The notes under the pieces: model-generated | The model's database searches: none | What the model saw: the letters and a program-made list of their open reading frames with translations, nothing else | Told to the model about the DNA's origin: nothing | Program-made: the position numbers and the translations under genes | Part shown: in pieces, positions 34,592 to 43,623 of the stretch | Layout: every line of letters begins with the position of its first letter | Position numbering within the stretch: the first letter of the stretch is position 1 | NCBI RefSeq assembly: GCF_023204835.1 | Contig: NZ_CP096270.1 | Span: 744,001-808,000 of the forward strand | Reading direction: 5' to 3' | Source: Salinarchaeum laminariae | Lineage (GTDB): Archaea > Halobacteriota > Halobacteria > Halobacteriales > Salinarchaeaceae | DNA length: 64,000 bases

Positions 34592-35425
34592 ATGATCCCG
34601 CCGATTGCGAACCGTTTCGTCGGGGGCGAAACCGCCCCGGAGGCTATCGAGACGGCCCGATCCCTCCAGAGCCGAGACGTCGGAGCGATCCTCAATCTGC
34701 TCGGAGAGCATCACACGGCGCCCGACGACGCCGCCGGCGACCGCGACGCCTACCGGGACCTCCTCGCCGATCTCGACGATCCAGGGGTTCGGGGCTGCGT
34801 CTCGGTCAAGCCCTCCCAGCTCGGTCTCGATCTCGGCGCCGACACGTTCCGTGAGAACGCGTCGCTCGTCGTCGACGCCGCGAGCGACCACGATGGGTTC
34901 GTCTGGTTCGACATGGAGGACCACGAGACGACGGACGTGACGCTCGACGCCGTCGAATCCTTCGCCAGGGACGGACACGACGTCGGCGTCTGTCTGCAGG
35001 CCAACCTCCGTCGCACCGCAGCCGACGTCGAGCGGTTCGCGGACGTGCCCGCAAAGATCCGCCTCGTCAAGGGCGCCTACGACGAGCCCGAGGAGATCGC
35101 CTATACGAATACCAGCGCAGTCAACGACGCCTACCGCGATCGCCTTACCGAAGCCTTTCAGAGCTACGACGGCGGCATCGCCGTCGGCTCACACGACGAA
35201 GCGATGATCGAACACGCGATCGAGTGCCACGACGAGTACGGGACGCCCTTCGAGTTCCAGTTCCTCGCAGGCGTGCGCGAGGACCGCCTCTTCGAACTCG
35301 CCGAGACCTACGAGTGCTGGCAGTACGTCCCCTACGGCGACCGGTGGCTCTCCTACTTCTACCGCCGCGTGATGGAGCGCAAGGAGAACGCGCTGTTCGC
35401 GCTTCGGGCGATCCTGGGACGGTAG
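34592..35425 (+). CDS. Proline dehydrogenase (monofunctional)
   Basis: 277 residues, the PRODH TIM-barrel in its single-domain form. Features of the family are visible: VSVKPSQLGLDL (FAD/substrate side), WFDMEDHE, VGVCLQANLRRTAADVE, RLVKGAYDEPEE and the late YVPYGDRWLSYFYRRVMER with the RR pair that binds the carboxylate. It oxidises L-proline to pyrroline-5-carboxylate, feeding electrons into the quinone pool; the P5C dehydrogenase is not adjacent. Start 34592 (MIPPIANRFV) is preferred to the frame's earlier start. Confidence 0.92.
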   Translation: MIPPIANRFVGGETAPEAIETARSLQSRDVGAILNLLGEHHTAPDDAAGDRDAYRDLLADLDDPGVRGCVSVKPSQLGLDLGADTFRENASLVVDAASDHDGFVWFDMEDHETTDVTLDAVESFARDGHDVGVCLQANLRRTAADVERFADVPAKIRLVKGAYDEPEEIAYTNTSAVNDAYRDRLTEAFQSYDGGIAVGSHDEAMIEHAIECHDEYGTPFEFQFLAGVREDRLFELAETYECWQYVPYGDRWLSYFYRRVMERKENALFALRAILGR

Positions 35426-35507
35426 CGCGAGGTCGGCGCCAACTCGACGGCACCATCGCGATCCCGTGGCGTCGCGGCAAAGCGCAGACGCCTGGTCGTC
35501 CGATCCG

Positions 35508-37340
35508 CTACTCCTCCTCGGAGTCCGTCGAGTCGCCACCAGCGTCGGACTCGGAGGCAGTCTCCGCCACATCGGAACTGTCACCAGACGCTGTGGCGCT
35601 GGAATCGGCGGGATTGGATTCGGAATCGCCGGCATCGGATCCAGAATCGCCGTCACCGGAACCATTATCCGCCCCAGTGGATCCGGCATCGGCCTCAGTG
35701 GACCCGGAGCCACCCGTTCCTGTCGCCGGCTCGGTGCCAACTGGACCGTCGTCCAGGGCGGTATCGGTCGCATCGGCATCCGGCTCGGCAGGCGAAGCGC
35801 GCTCGCCGCCCCGCTCCGCGTGGTCAGCGGGCTCGTCGCTGCCGTCGGCGGTCGCTGTGGAGTTCTCACTCGTTTCGGTCGGTTCCGACGCGGCCGCCGG
35901 CGTAGGGGTGCCCTCGCCGCCACGCTCCGATGCAGGCTCCGATCCTGCATCGTCGGCGTCCGGCGAGTCGTCCGGGCCTGGCCCGTCGGTCCGGTCGCCG
36001 CCCGCGCTCGCTCCGCCGCTGTTGCGCGCCCAGACGACGACGGCGGTCAGGATCACGAGCACTGCGAGGACACCGATCGCTGGCAGGAGGAAGCCGGTTC
36101 CGTCGCCGCTTCCGCTGCTCCCACCGTCGTTGCCGGCGTCGGTGCCGCCGCTCGAGCTGTCATCGGCCGCGCTCACGGACACCGTCCCGGCCTGTTGGCC
36201 GGCGAACGTGACGGTGTGGTCGCCGTCGTCTTCGAAGCTGTGCTCGAAGGAGACCTTCGCGCTCTCGCCGGCGGCGAGTTGGACCGTCTTGCTGGCGACC
36301 TGCTGGCCGTCGACGGAGAGCGTCACGGTCTCGGTCGTCGACTGCGAGCCGCCGTTGGAGAGGCGACCGGAGACGGTGACGTTCTCGCCGGGCTCGACGC
36401 TCGTCCGATCGATCGAGACGTCGCTCGTCGTGACCGACGCGCCGTCGCTGACCGTGACGGTGCCGGCGGACTCGCCGTCGACTGCGAGCTGGTAGCTGCC
36501 ACTCTGCCCGAAGCTCGTCGTCAGGGTGACCGACTCTGCGTCGTTCGCGGTGACCGAAACCGTCGCGGAGTCGACCGACTGGCCGTCGGCGGTCAGCGTC
36601 GCGGTGTACTGCCCGCTCGCGTTGCCGTCGTTCTGGATCTCGGCAGTGACGTCGACAGACTCGCCGGTCGACACCTCCGTCGCGTCGGCCGACGCCGACG
36701 CGACCGAGAACTGCGGACTACCGCCTGGCTGGCTCGAGCCACCCGCCTGCTGGAGATCGACGTCGTAGGTGCCGGTGGGCAGCGCCAGCGTGAGCACGCC
36801 GTTTGCGCCGACCGTGCTGGTCGATATTTTCGATCCGCTCGATGGTATCGCCTCGACCGTATCGCCCTGAGAGAGGCCGGTGTCGTAGAGCGTGAGCGTC
36901 CAGGCGCCGTTCGAGACGTACGCGAGATCCATCGTGCCGCTGCCGTAGTCGGCGTTGGCGAACGAGAGCGTCTCGACCTCCCCATCGATATCGATCGCCT
37001 GCTCGCCGTCGGGGTCGACGTGGATCGTCCCGGGGTCCGCGTTGACCGCCGCGAGACACGTCTCCGGACCAGTACCGTCCTCGACGCGGACGAACGACGA
37101 CGCGCTCGAGGAGAGATTCACGTCGGGGACCCGGATCCCGTCGTCGCCGTTGTACGCCAGCTCCGACTGGATTGGTTCGGAGCCGTTGTACTCGGCAGTG
37201 AACCCCGAGTCTGCGACGACCATCGTGCCACCGCCGTCGCCGGCGCAGTCGACGTCCGGCGCTGCGGCGGCGGGAGCAGCGACGGCCAGCGTCCCCGCGA
37301 GTACGAGGAACGCGACGAGCGCGATCGTGGGTCGGCTCAT
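35508..37340 (-). CDS. Membrane-anchored surface protein with CARDB-like domains and long acidic tail
   Basis: 610 residues. The signal helix PTIALVAFLVLAGTLAVAAPAAAA is followed by a beta-rich extracellular section with two CARDB-like domains (ATEVSTGESVDVTAEIQNDG and SIDRTSVEPGENVTVSGRL are their first strands), a transmembrane helix at about 355-376 (LLPAIGVLAVLVILTAVVVW), then about 230 residues of disordered Ser/Asp/Glu/Gly-rich sequence. If the N-terminus is outside, that long tail is cytosolic, which is unusual. It is the last gene of a three-gene operon with the two S74-chaperone proteins (its start overlaps the upstream stop by one base), so it may be their membrane partner; that is inference. 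Confidence 0.8.
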   Translation of the reverse strand: MSRPTIALVAFLVLAGTLAVAAPAAAAPDVDCAGDGGGTMVVADSGFTAEYNGSEPIQSELAYNGDDGIRVPDVNLSSSASSFVRVEDGTGPETCLAAVNADPGTIHVDPDGEQAIDIDGEVETLSFANADYGSGTMDLAYVSNGAWTLTLYDTGLSQGDTVEAIPSSGSKISTSTVGANGVLTLALPTGTYDVDLQQAGGSSQPGGSPQFSVASASADATEVSTGESVDVTAEIQNDGNASGQYTATLTADGQSVDSATVSVTANDAESVTLTTSFGQSGSYQLAVDGESAGTVTVSDGASVTTSDVSIDRTSVEPGENVTVSGRLSNGGSQSTTETVTLSVDGQQVASKTVQLAAGESAKVSFEHSFEDDGDHTVTFAGQQAGTVSVSAADDSSSGGTDAGNDGGSSGSGDGTGFLLPAIGVLAVLVILTAVVVWARNSGGASAGGDRTDGPGPDDSPDADDAGSEPASERGGEGTPTPAAASEPTETSENSTATADGSDEPADHAERGGERASPAEPDADATDTALDDGPVGTEPATGTGGSGSTEADAGSTGADNGSGDGDSGSDAGDSESNPADSSATASGDSSDVAETASESDAGGDSTDSEEE

Positions 37341-38872
37341 CACCGCGCCTCCGTGGGGCCGTCGAGGCGGTCCTCGATCGCGGTGAGTCGGTCCCGCAAC
37401 GCATCGTTCTCGGATTCCAGGTCGTCGACGCGCTCGGCCTGCCGGTCGATCCGTTCCTCGCGGTCCTCGAGCCGAGCGCTCAGGCCCTGGATTGCGGCGA
37501 GGGCGACGCCGTCGACGTCGATCGAGTTGATGTGGGACTCGCTGCCGCCGACGTCGAAGGCGTCGTGGAACTCCTCGGCGAAGGGACCGATTCGCGGCGA
37601 GCCGGTGCCAGCCGCGTCGGTCCCGTCGTCGTCCGTCGTATCGTTCTCCGCCCTGTACTCCCAGGTCGCGACCTCCAGGGATTCCACGCCCTGGAGAATC
37701 TGCTCGGGATCGGTCGCTTCGACGTTCGTCTTCGCCGTTCGGGTCGAGGTGTTCGACCAGCCCGCCGTGCCGCTCTCGATGTAGGTGACGCTGCTCCCAC
37801 CGGTGACGAATCGGACGCCGCCGCTCGCGCTCACGTTGAACGTCTCGTTCCCGGCGACGGGCTCGCCGCTCACCGCCTCGCCGGCCCGGAAGTCGTTCTG
37901 GGAGCTGTACTCGGAGCCGTCGTTCCAGACGAACGCGTTCGCCCAGTCCGCGGCGGCGTCGACGCCCGCGGCGAGCGACCCCGCGCCGCTGGCGGTGTTG
38001 CGCCACCCGCCAGGAACGGTTGCATGGCCACCGCTCGCGGTGTTCAGGCTCCCCCCGGCCACGACGTCGGCGTAGGAACTCGCGGTGTTATCCTCGCCAC
38101 CCCCGATCGTCGTGCCGGACGAGCTCGCCTCGTTGGACGATCCGCCGGCGATCGTGGCGTGGTTCGAGGAGACGACGTTGTCGCGGCCGCCGCCGATCGT
38201 CGACTCGTAGTACGACGCCGTGTTCTCGATGCCGCCGCCGACCGTCGCGCCGGTGTCGGTGACCGAATGCCCGAAGCCGCCACCGATGGTCGCGTGTCGG
38301 GAGCTGGCGACGTTGCCCTGACCGCCGCCGATGGCGGCAAACTCCGCAGCAGTGTTGGGGTTGCTTCCGGTGCCACCGCCAGCCACGGTGCCACCGTAGT
38401 TCGAGACGCTGTTGTCGTGATGGCCGAACACGACGTCGACGGTGTCGTAGCTCGGCCGCGGGCGGAGCGCGGCGACGCGATCACCGCCCCCACCGATCGT
38501 CAGCTCCGAGCCGACGGTCGCGCTCTCGATTGCCTCGACGTAGAGCGTCTGGAGCGGATCGGACTGCGTGCCGATCTGGCCCTGGGGGTCGGCGCTCGCC
38601 GTGCTCGTCGCCCCGAACCCGAGGAGCCCGGCCAATCCGACGGCCGCGAGCGCAGACCGACGGGAGATGCTCGCGGCGTCCGGCTGTTCGTCTGTCGGCG
38701 GTTCTGCAGAGGTGTGCGCAGAATCGTCGGCTGGGGAGGACGCGCCGTCGGCGTGGGCCTCTTTGCCAGCCACCGTCTCCGCATCAGCCTGCGACGCTTC
38801 GCGATCCCGGGTGCCCTCACCAGCCTGCGTCTCCTCGCCAGCCTGGGCGTCGTTTTCCCCTCGCTCGCTCAT
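37340..38872 (-). CDS. Tat-exported YadA-head-like protein with C-terminal S74 chaperone domain (second of pair)
   Basis: 510 residues. An acidic ~67-residue N-region precedes a Tat signal (SRRSALAAVGLAGLLGFGAT, ending in ASA). Then come short YadA-head-like repeats of about 13-28 residues with GGG-xxN-xAS turns (IGGGQGNVASSRHATIGGG, IGGGRDNVVSSNHATIAGG, IGGGEDNTASSYADVVAGG). Residues about 370-470 are the peptidase S74/intramolecular-chaperone domain: STRTAKTNVE keeps the S-x4-K dyad, with ATWEYR, GPFAEEFHDAF and IDVDGVALAAIQGLSARLED. A C-terminal coiled coil with regular heptads closes it. Such domains drive trimerisation of phage tail fibres and then self-cleave. The start overlaps the upstream gene's stop by four bases. 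Confidence 0.85.
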   Translation of the reverse strand: MSERGENDAQAGEETQAGEGTRDREASQADAETVAGKEAHADGASSPADDSAHTSAEPPTDEQPDAASISRRSALAAVGLAGLLGFGATSTASADPQGQIGTQSDPLQTLYVEAIESATVGSELTIGGGGDRVAALRPRPSYDTVDVVFGHHDNSVSNYGGTVAGGGTGSNPNTAAEFAAIGGGQGNVASSRHATIGGGFGHSVTDTGATVGGGIENTASYYESTIGGGRDNVVSSNHATIAGGSSNEASSSGTTIGGGEDNTASSYADVVAGGSLNTASGGHATVPGGWRNTASGAGSLAAGVDAAADWANAFVWNDGSEYSSQNDFRAGEAVSGEPVAGNETFNVSASGGVRFVTGGSSVTYIESGTAGWSNTSTRTAKTNVEATDPEQILQGVESLEVATWEYRAENDTTDDDGTDAAGTGSPRIGPFAEEFHDAFDVGGSESHINSIDVDGVALAAIQGLSARLEDREERIDRQAERVDDLESENDALRDRLTAIEDRLDGPTEAR

Positions 38873-40230
38873 TCGTCCTCACCGCCGTCTGCCGAAATCG
38901 CCGCATTCTGAAGCGTCTCCACGGCCTCTCGAAGCTCGTCGAGCTCCTCGCGCATCGCCTCCTTCTCCGCGCGAAGCGACTCGTTCTCGGTCTCGAGTTC
39001 GTCGATGCGGTCGTCGGTCTCCTCCTTGCGGTCCTCGAGCCGTTTCGCGAGGCCCTGGATCGCGGCGAGCGCGACGCCGTCGGCGTCGACGTTGCTGATC
39101 GCCTGCTCGTCGTCGCCCAGCTCGAACGCCTCGGAGAACTCCTCGGCCATCGGGCCCATGTGGCGCACGTCCTCGGTCTCGCCGTCGTAGCTCCAGGTCG
39201 CGATGTCGAGGTCCTGCACCTTGTCGAGAACCGCCGGACCGTCCACGGGATCGACGTCGGATTTCAACGTCCGTGACGACGCCGTGGACCACGAGCCCGA
39301 TCCCGATGACAGCTGGACGCCAGTGGTCGCCGACGAGTCCGAAAAGATGTACGTGCCACCGGAGGCCAACACTGCGAACTCGTCGTCGTTGGCAGAGATG
39401 AAGCCCCCAGTCGAGGTGTCGGACCAGACGAAGGCACCGTTGTTGCTCGCCCTGGCGTTCGTCCCGGCAGCGAAGGAATTCGGCGCCGAGGCGGTGTTGT
39501 CCTGCCCACCCGCGACCATCGAGTGGCTGCCGCTGGCCTCGTTGTTCTGGCCACCTGCGACCGTCGCGTTGTCGCCGGAGGCGGTGTTGGACCCGCCGCC
39601 CCCAACGAACGACGTGTATCCGAGGGAGTCGTTCGATTCGCCCGACCCGATTCCGGCGGCGTAGCCCGAGGCGACGTTGTTGTCCCCGCCGGCGATCGTC
39701 GCCACGTTCCCGTCTGCCACGTTGGAGTAGCCGCCTGCGACCGTCGCGCTGTCACTGGCCTCGTTGTTGAACCCGCCGCCGATAGTGGCGAACTTGCTGG
39801 TCACCCGGTTGGGGTTCGAGTCAGTGCCGCCGCCAGCGATGACCGTTCCGCGGTCGTCGGTCGACTCGTTGTTTTCGTTGCCGGCGACGATCGGTCCGGC
39901 GTTGCCGCTGGTCCCGGTCGTGACCAGCGTCAGCGCGTCCGCTCCGCTGATCGTCTGGACGTAGAGCTCCTCGAGCGGGTCGGACTGGGTGCCAATCTGG
40001 CCCTGCGGGTCGGCGCTCGCCGTGCTCACGCCGAAGCCAGCCAGCCCCGCGATCCCGAGCGCACCGAGCAGTGACCGTCGCGAGAGCGAACCGCCGCCCG
40101 AGCGACTCGCGTCGCGATCCCCCTCGAGAGCGAGGAGTCTGGTGCGAAGGCGCGCGACCCTCCGTTCGAGGTGGTCGACGCGCTCGGCTGGTGATGCGGT
40201 ATCGCCGTCAGCAGTGATCTCGTCCGTCAT
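38869..40230 (-). CDS. Tat-exported YadA-head-like protein with C-terminal S74 chaperone domain (first of pair)
   Basis: 453 residues. A ~49-residue N-region contains a heptad-like helix (VDHLERRVARLRTRLLALE), then the Tat signal SRRSLLGALGIAGLAGFGVS ending in ASA. YadA-head-like repeats follow (IGGGFNNEASDSATVAGGYS, IAGGDNNVASGYAAGIGSG, VAGGQNNEASGSHSMVAGGQ). The S74 chaperone domain begins near residue 310: SSRTLKSDVD (S-x4-K dyad kept), IATWSYD, GPMAEEFSEAF, VDADGVALAAIQGLAKRLED, and a coiled coil to the end. No transmembrane helix, lipobox or cell-wall anchor is present, so attachment after export must come from trimer packing or a partner. It is the first gene of the operon, divergent from DUF502. 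Confidence 0.86.
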   Translation of the reverse strand: MTDEITADGDTASPAERVDHLERRVARLRTRLLALEGDRDASRSGGGSLSRRSLLGALGIAGLAGFGVSTASADPQGQIGTQSDPLEELYVQTISGADALTLVTTGTSGNAGPIVAGNENNESTDDRGTVIAGGGTDSNPNRVTSKFATIGGGFNNEASDSATVAGGYSNVADGNVATIAGGDNNVASGYAAGIGSGESNDSLGYTSFVGGGGSNTASGDNATVAGGQNNEASGSHSMVAGGQDNTASAPNSFAAGTNARASNNGAFVWSDTSTGGFISANDDEFAVLASGGTYIFSDSSATTGVQLSSGSGSWSTASSRTLKSDVDPVDGPAVLDKVQDLDIATWSYDGETEDVRHMGPMAEEFSEAFELGDDEQAISNVDADGVALAAIQGLAKRLEDRKEETDDRIDELETENESLRAEKEAMREELDELREAVETLQNAAISADGGEDE

Positions 40231-40396
40231 AGTTCGATGGTCCTCCGTTCCCTACCTCGATCCGTCGTCGCGCTGGGCTCGGGCTGGAACGACTTCACAC
40301 AGATGCTATCCGGTAATCAATCGACTGGCTAGGTACGTCGTGTCCTGTGGCACGAACGAACACGCTCATTACCCAGGCGATCACACGTTCACGCGA

Positions 40397-41185
40397 ATGG
40401 CCACCTGGAAGCGGGACTTCGCGAGCGGTCTCGTCGTCCTCGTCCCGATCATCGTCACGATCTGGGTGGTGCTGTGGGTCTATGGCATCATCGCCAACGC
40501 ACCCTTTCTCGCCGCTGTCGACGAGGGGCTGCTCGAGTCCTTCGGGCTGTCGGGCGTTCCCGTCGAACTCGTTCGGGTGATCGTCACGCTGGTCGTCTTC
40601 GCGCTGCTCGTGCTCGGGGTCGGCTATCTCATGCGAACCGCCGTCGGGAACCTCTTCGAGTCCACGCTCGATCGGGTCGTGAACCGCGTGCCCGGACTCC
40701 GAGTGGTGTACAACGCCTCGAAGATGGCCGCCGAAACGGCGCTGACCGGGACCCAGTCCCTCCAGACGCCGGTGAAAGTCGAGCCCTGGGACGGCATGCG
40801 GCTGACGGCGTTCAAGACGGGAAAGCAGACCCAGGACGGTCGAGAGCTCCTGTTCATGCCCACGGCCCCGAACATCACGACCGGGTTCGTCGTGGAGGTC
40901 GCCCCCGAGAACGTCGTCGAGACTGACGAAGGCGTCGAAACCGCGCTGACGCGGCTGCTGAGCGCCGGGTTCGGCAACGAAGATGAGGCGAACTCCGGCG
41001 TGTTACCGGGGAACGCGACGGACGAGCAGGCCGAGGTCGCCGACGCACTCGCTGAGGACGGAGGGGCTGACCGATCCGCGGCGTCGATCGACGAAGGGCA
41101 ACTCGAGGGCGTCGACGGCGAGATCGGTATGGACCGCGACGCCGAGGCGCGGGCCGGCACGTCGGATGGATCGGCAGACGAGTGA
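40397..41185 (+). CDS. DUF502 family membrane protein
   Basis: 262 residues. Two strong N-terminal helices (FASGLVVLVPIIVTIWVVLW and LVRVIVTLVVFALLVLGVGY) are followed by the DUF502 core RVVNRVPGLRVVYNASKMAA, FMPTAPNITTGFVVEVAP and ENVVETDEGVETALTRLLSAG. The C-terminal ~90 residues are acidic and look disordered. DUF502 proteins are membrane proteins of unknown function, present in plants (LCV-type) and archaea. Start 40397 (MATWKRDFASG) matches the family. Confidence 0.88.
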   Translation: MATWKRDFASGLVVLVPIIVTIWVVLWVYGIIANAPFLAAVDEGLLESFGLSGVPVELVRVIVTLVVFALLVLGVGYLMRTAVGNLFESTLDRVVNRVPGLRVVYNASKMAAETALTGTQSLQTPVKVEPWDGMRLTAFKTGKQTQDGRELLFMPTAPNITTGFVVEVAPENVVETDEGVETALTRLLSAGFGNEDEANSGVLPGNATDEQAEVADALAEDGGADRSAASIDEGQLEGVDGEIGMDRDAEARAGTSDGSADE

Positions 41186-41359
41186 GGTAGTCGGAGAGGA
41201 GCCGAGGTGGCGGTCAGCGGAGACGACACTTGTGAACGGGCAGTAGCGACCGAGAAACGGTGCAGCAATGATATCGAACGAGATCGATCGAAAGCGCCAG
41301 CAGAGTTTCAGGGCAGCGTGTTCGCCGGCGGAGCTGCAATCGGATCGACGGGCGGCCAC

Positions 41360-42289
41360 TCAGACGTAGCTAAACCACTCGTCGTAGTCGTCGGTGCGGC
41401 GCTCGACGACGTCGAAAAAGCGCTGCTGGAGCTCCTCGGTCACCGGTCCGCGGCTGCCCGAGCCGATCTCGACGTCGTCGACGGTCCGGATCGGCGTGAC
41501 TTCCGCGGCGGTGCCGGTGAAGAACAGTTCGTCGGCGGTGTAGAGTTCGCCGCGACTGATCGACGCCTGGTCGTGGACGGTGTAGCCCTGATCCCGTGCG
41601 ATCTGGATGATCGACTCGCGCGTGATCCCCTCGAGGATGCTCTCGGAGAGCCCGGGCGTGAAGATCTCGCCGTCGCGAACGAGGAACAGGTTCTCGCCGG
41701 GGCCCTCCGCGACCTGCCCGTCCTTGTTCAGGACGATGGCCTCGACGTAGCCGTTGCGGCGGGCCTCCTCGCCAGCCAGCATGCTGTTGACGTACGGGCC
41801 GGTGGCCTTGACGTTCGTCGGAATCTGGCTCGGGTGGTGTTTCCGCCAGGAGGAGATCATCACGTCGACGCCCTCCTCGAGGGCCTCCTCTCCGAGATAC
41901 GCGCCCCACGGCCAGGCGGCGATCGCCGTTCGCGTCGGGCAGCCCTCCGGGCTTACGCCGAGGCTGTCGTAGCCGTAGAAGGCGATCGGCCGAATGTAAC
42001 AGGAAGGGAGGTCCTGCTCGCGAATCAGTTGCTCGGTGGCGTCCCGAAGCTCCCTTTGCTCGTGCTGGATGTCGAGATCCAGCGGCTTCGCGGATTCGTA
42101 CAGCCGCTTCACGTGCTCGTCCCAGCGGAAGATCGCGGGACCGTCCTCGGTGTCGTAACAGCGGATTCCCTCGAAGACGGCGGTTCCATAGTGGAGGCTG
42201 TGGGTGAGGACGTGGATCTGGGCGTCGTCCCAGTCCACGAACTCCCCGTCGAGCCAGATCGTGTCCACGTCCATGTCCTCGAATCCCAT
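41360..42289 (-). CDS. ilvE: Branched-chain amino acid aminotransferase
   Basis: 309 residues, fold type IV PLP enzyme. The opening IWLDGEFVDWDDAQIHVLTH matches archaeal IlvE. The catalytic lysine is in IPTNVKATGPYVNSMLAG, with AEGPGENLFLV and GITRESIIQIARDQGY downstream; the C-terminal FFTGTAAEVTPI is the family loop. It interconverts branched-chain 2-oxo acids with glutamate. A longer frame opens 22 codons upstream, but MGFEDMDVDTIW aligns with the family. It is the last gene of the minus-strand pyrG-lipoprotein-guaA-ilvE set, though 240 bases separate it from guaA. Confidence 0.93.
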   Translation of the reverse strand: MGFEDMDVDTIWLDGEFVDWDDAQIHVLTHSLHYGTAVFEGIRCYDTEDGPAIFRWDEHVKRLYESAKPLDLDIQHEQRELRDATEQLIREQDLPSCYIRPIAFYGYDSLGVSPEGCPTRTAIAAWPWGAYLGEEALEEGVDVMISSWRKHHPSQIPTNVKATGPYVNSMLAGEEARRNGYVEAIVLNKDGQVAEGPGENLFLVRDGEIFTPGLSESILEGITRESIIQIARDQGYTVHDQASISRGELYTADELFFTGTAAEVTPIRTVDDVEIGSGSRGPVTEELQQRFFDVVERRTDDYDEWFSYV

Positions 42290-42480
42290 GCCAGAACGCA
42301 GGACCCGGTGCCTACTAAGTGTGTGCGATCCGCGCCGCGTGGTACCAGCTGACACGCATGGGCACGCCTGGACGAGAGTGTCGGATTCGAACCGGATGTG
42401 GCGACCGCGCCCGCCAGCGATCGGAGGAGAATGCGGTCGATCGGGTGGGCACGCACCCGCCCGACGACTCGGTCGTCGGA

Positions 42481-42507
42481 ACTACTACTACTACTACTAC
42501 TACTACT
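42481..42507. repeat. Trinucleotide repeat, nine copies of ACT
   Basis: Nine uninterrupted ACT units, followed by the decayed ACG AAT ACG ACG ACT ACG. It lies 25 bases after the guaA stop on that gene's downstream side (AGT repeats on the minus strand). The rest of 42290-42531 holds no gene. Confidence 0.9.
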
Positions 42508-42531
42508 ACGAATACGACGACTACGTCTGGA

Positions 42532-43449
42532 CTACTCGTACTCGATCGTCGCCGGCGGCTTGTGGGTCACGTCGTAGACGACCCGCGAGACGGTCTCGTT
42601 CTCGCCGGTGATCCGGGACTGGATGCGCTGGAGCGTGTCCCAGTCGATCTCCTGGGCGCGGGCGGTCATGCCATCGCGGCTCTCGACGGAGCGCACCGAG
42701 ACGACCCAGCCGTGGACGCGGTTGTCGCCCTTGACGCCGGTCGCCTTGCCGATGACGGCGGCGAGGGCCTGCCAGGGCTCGTACTCCTCTAACTCCTCCT
42801 CGACGACGTGGTTGGACTCGCGGGCTACCTCGAGTTTCTCCTCGGTGACCTCGCCGATGATTCGGACTGCGAGTCCGGGACCGGGGAACGGCATCCGCTC
42901 GGAGACGACCTCCTCAAGATCGAGCGCCCGCGCGACCTCGCGAACCTCGTCCTTGTAGAGGTCACGCATCGGCTCGACGATCCCATCGAAGTCGACGACG
43001 TCGGGCAGCCCGCCGACGTTGTGGTGGGACTTGATCGTCCCCTCCGACTCGATGCGGTCGGGGTAGATCGTCCCCTGGACGAGGAAATCGGCGTCCACGT
43101 CCTTCGCCACCGTCTCGAACTCCCGGATGAACTGCTCGCCGATGACGTGGCGCTTCTCCTCGGGATCGGTGACGCCCGACAGCCCCTCCAGGAACCGGTC
43201 GCGGGCGTCGACGATCCGCAAACTGTCCATGTAGTCGAAGGTCTCCCGAATTTGCTTGGTCTCGCCCTTGCGCATCAGGCCGGTGTCGACGTAGACCGGC
43301 GTGAGCTGGTCGCCGACGGCCTCGTAGGCCAGCGCGGCGGCCGTCGAGGAGTCGACCCCGCCCGACAGCGCGATGACGGCGTTGGCGTCGCCGATTTCGT
43401 CGTCGATCTCTGCGATCTTCTCGTCGATGAATTCGTCTGCGTTGACCAT
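42532..43449 (-). CDS. guaA: GMP synthase, ATP-pyrophosphatase subunit (GuaA-B)
   Basis: 305 residues. In archaea the glutaminase and the PP-ATPase are separate; this is the latter. The PP-loop is [19 protein letters not shown], and the family marks [15 protein letters not shown] and the C-terminal KPPATIEYE (ending in IEYE, as usual) are present. It adenylates XMP and uses ammonia from the GuaA glutaminase to make GMP; that partner is not in this window. Start 43449 ([15 protein letters not shown]). A possible stem CGCCCG/CGGGCG at 43487-43502 lies in its leader. Confidence 0.95.
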   Translation of the reverse strand: MVNADEFIDEKIAEIDDEIGDANAVIALSGGVDSSTAAALAYEAVGDQLTPVYVDTGLMRKGETKQIRETFDYMDSLRIVDARDRFLEGLSGVTDPEEKRHVIGEQFIREFETVAKDVDADFLVQGTIYPDRIESEGTIKSHHNVGGLPDVVDFDGIVEPMRDLYKDEVREVARALDLEEVVSERMPFPGPGLAVRIIGEVTEEKLEVARESNHVVEEELEEYEPWQALAAVIGKATGVKGDNRVHGWVVSVRSVESRDGMTARAQEIDWDTLQRIQSRITGENETVSRVVYDVTHKPPATIEYE

Positions 43450-43623
43450 CAGCCGGACACCTCGGTCTGTGCGATGCGGTCTACAGCGCCCGTCGTCGGG
43501 CGGCGAGAAACGGAATTAGTCGGCATATCCTGCCTCCGATAGGCCGGCGCAAAACGGTTTCGGACCGACCTGTCGGAGTGCCCGGCCCGAGATGCCGAGC
43601 TGGCGTGCGGATGGTGTCGTCAA

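Noticed and set aside
42380..42450. CGGTTCGAATCCG on the minus strand, like a tRNA T-arm
   Set aside because: The flanking bases do not make a five-base stem on either side, and no acceptor or anticodon arm can be drawn; not called as tRNA or att site.
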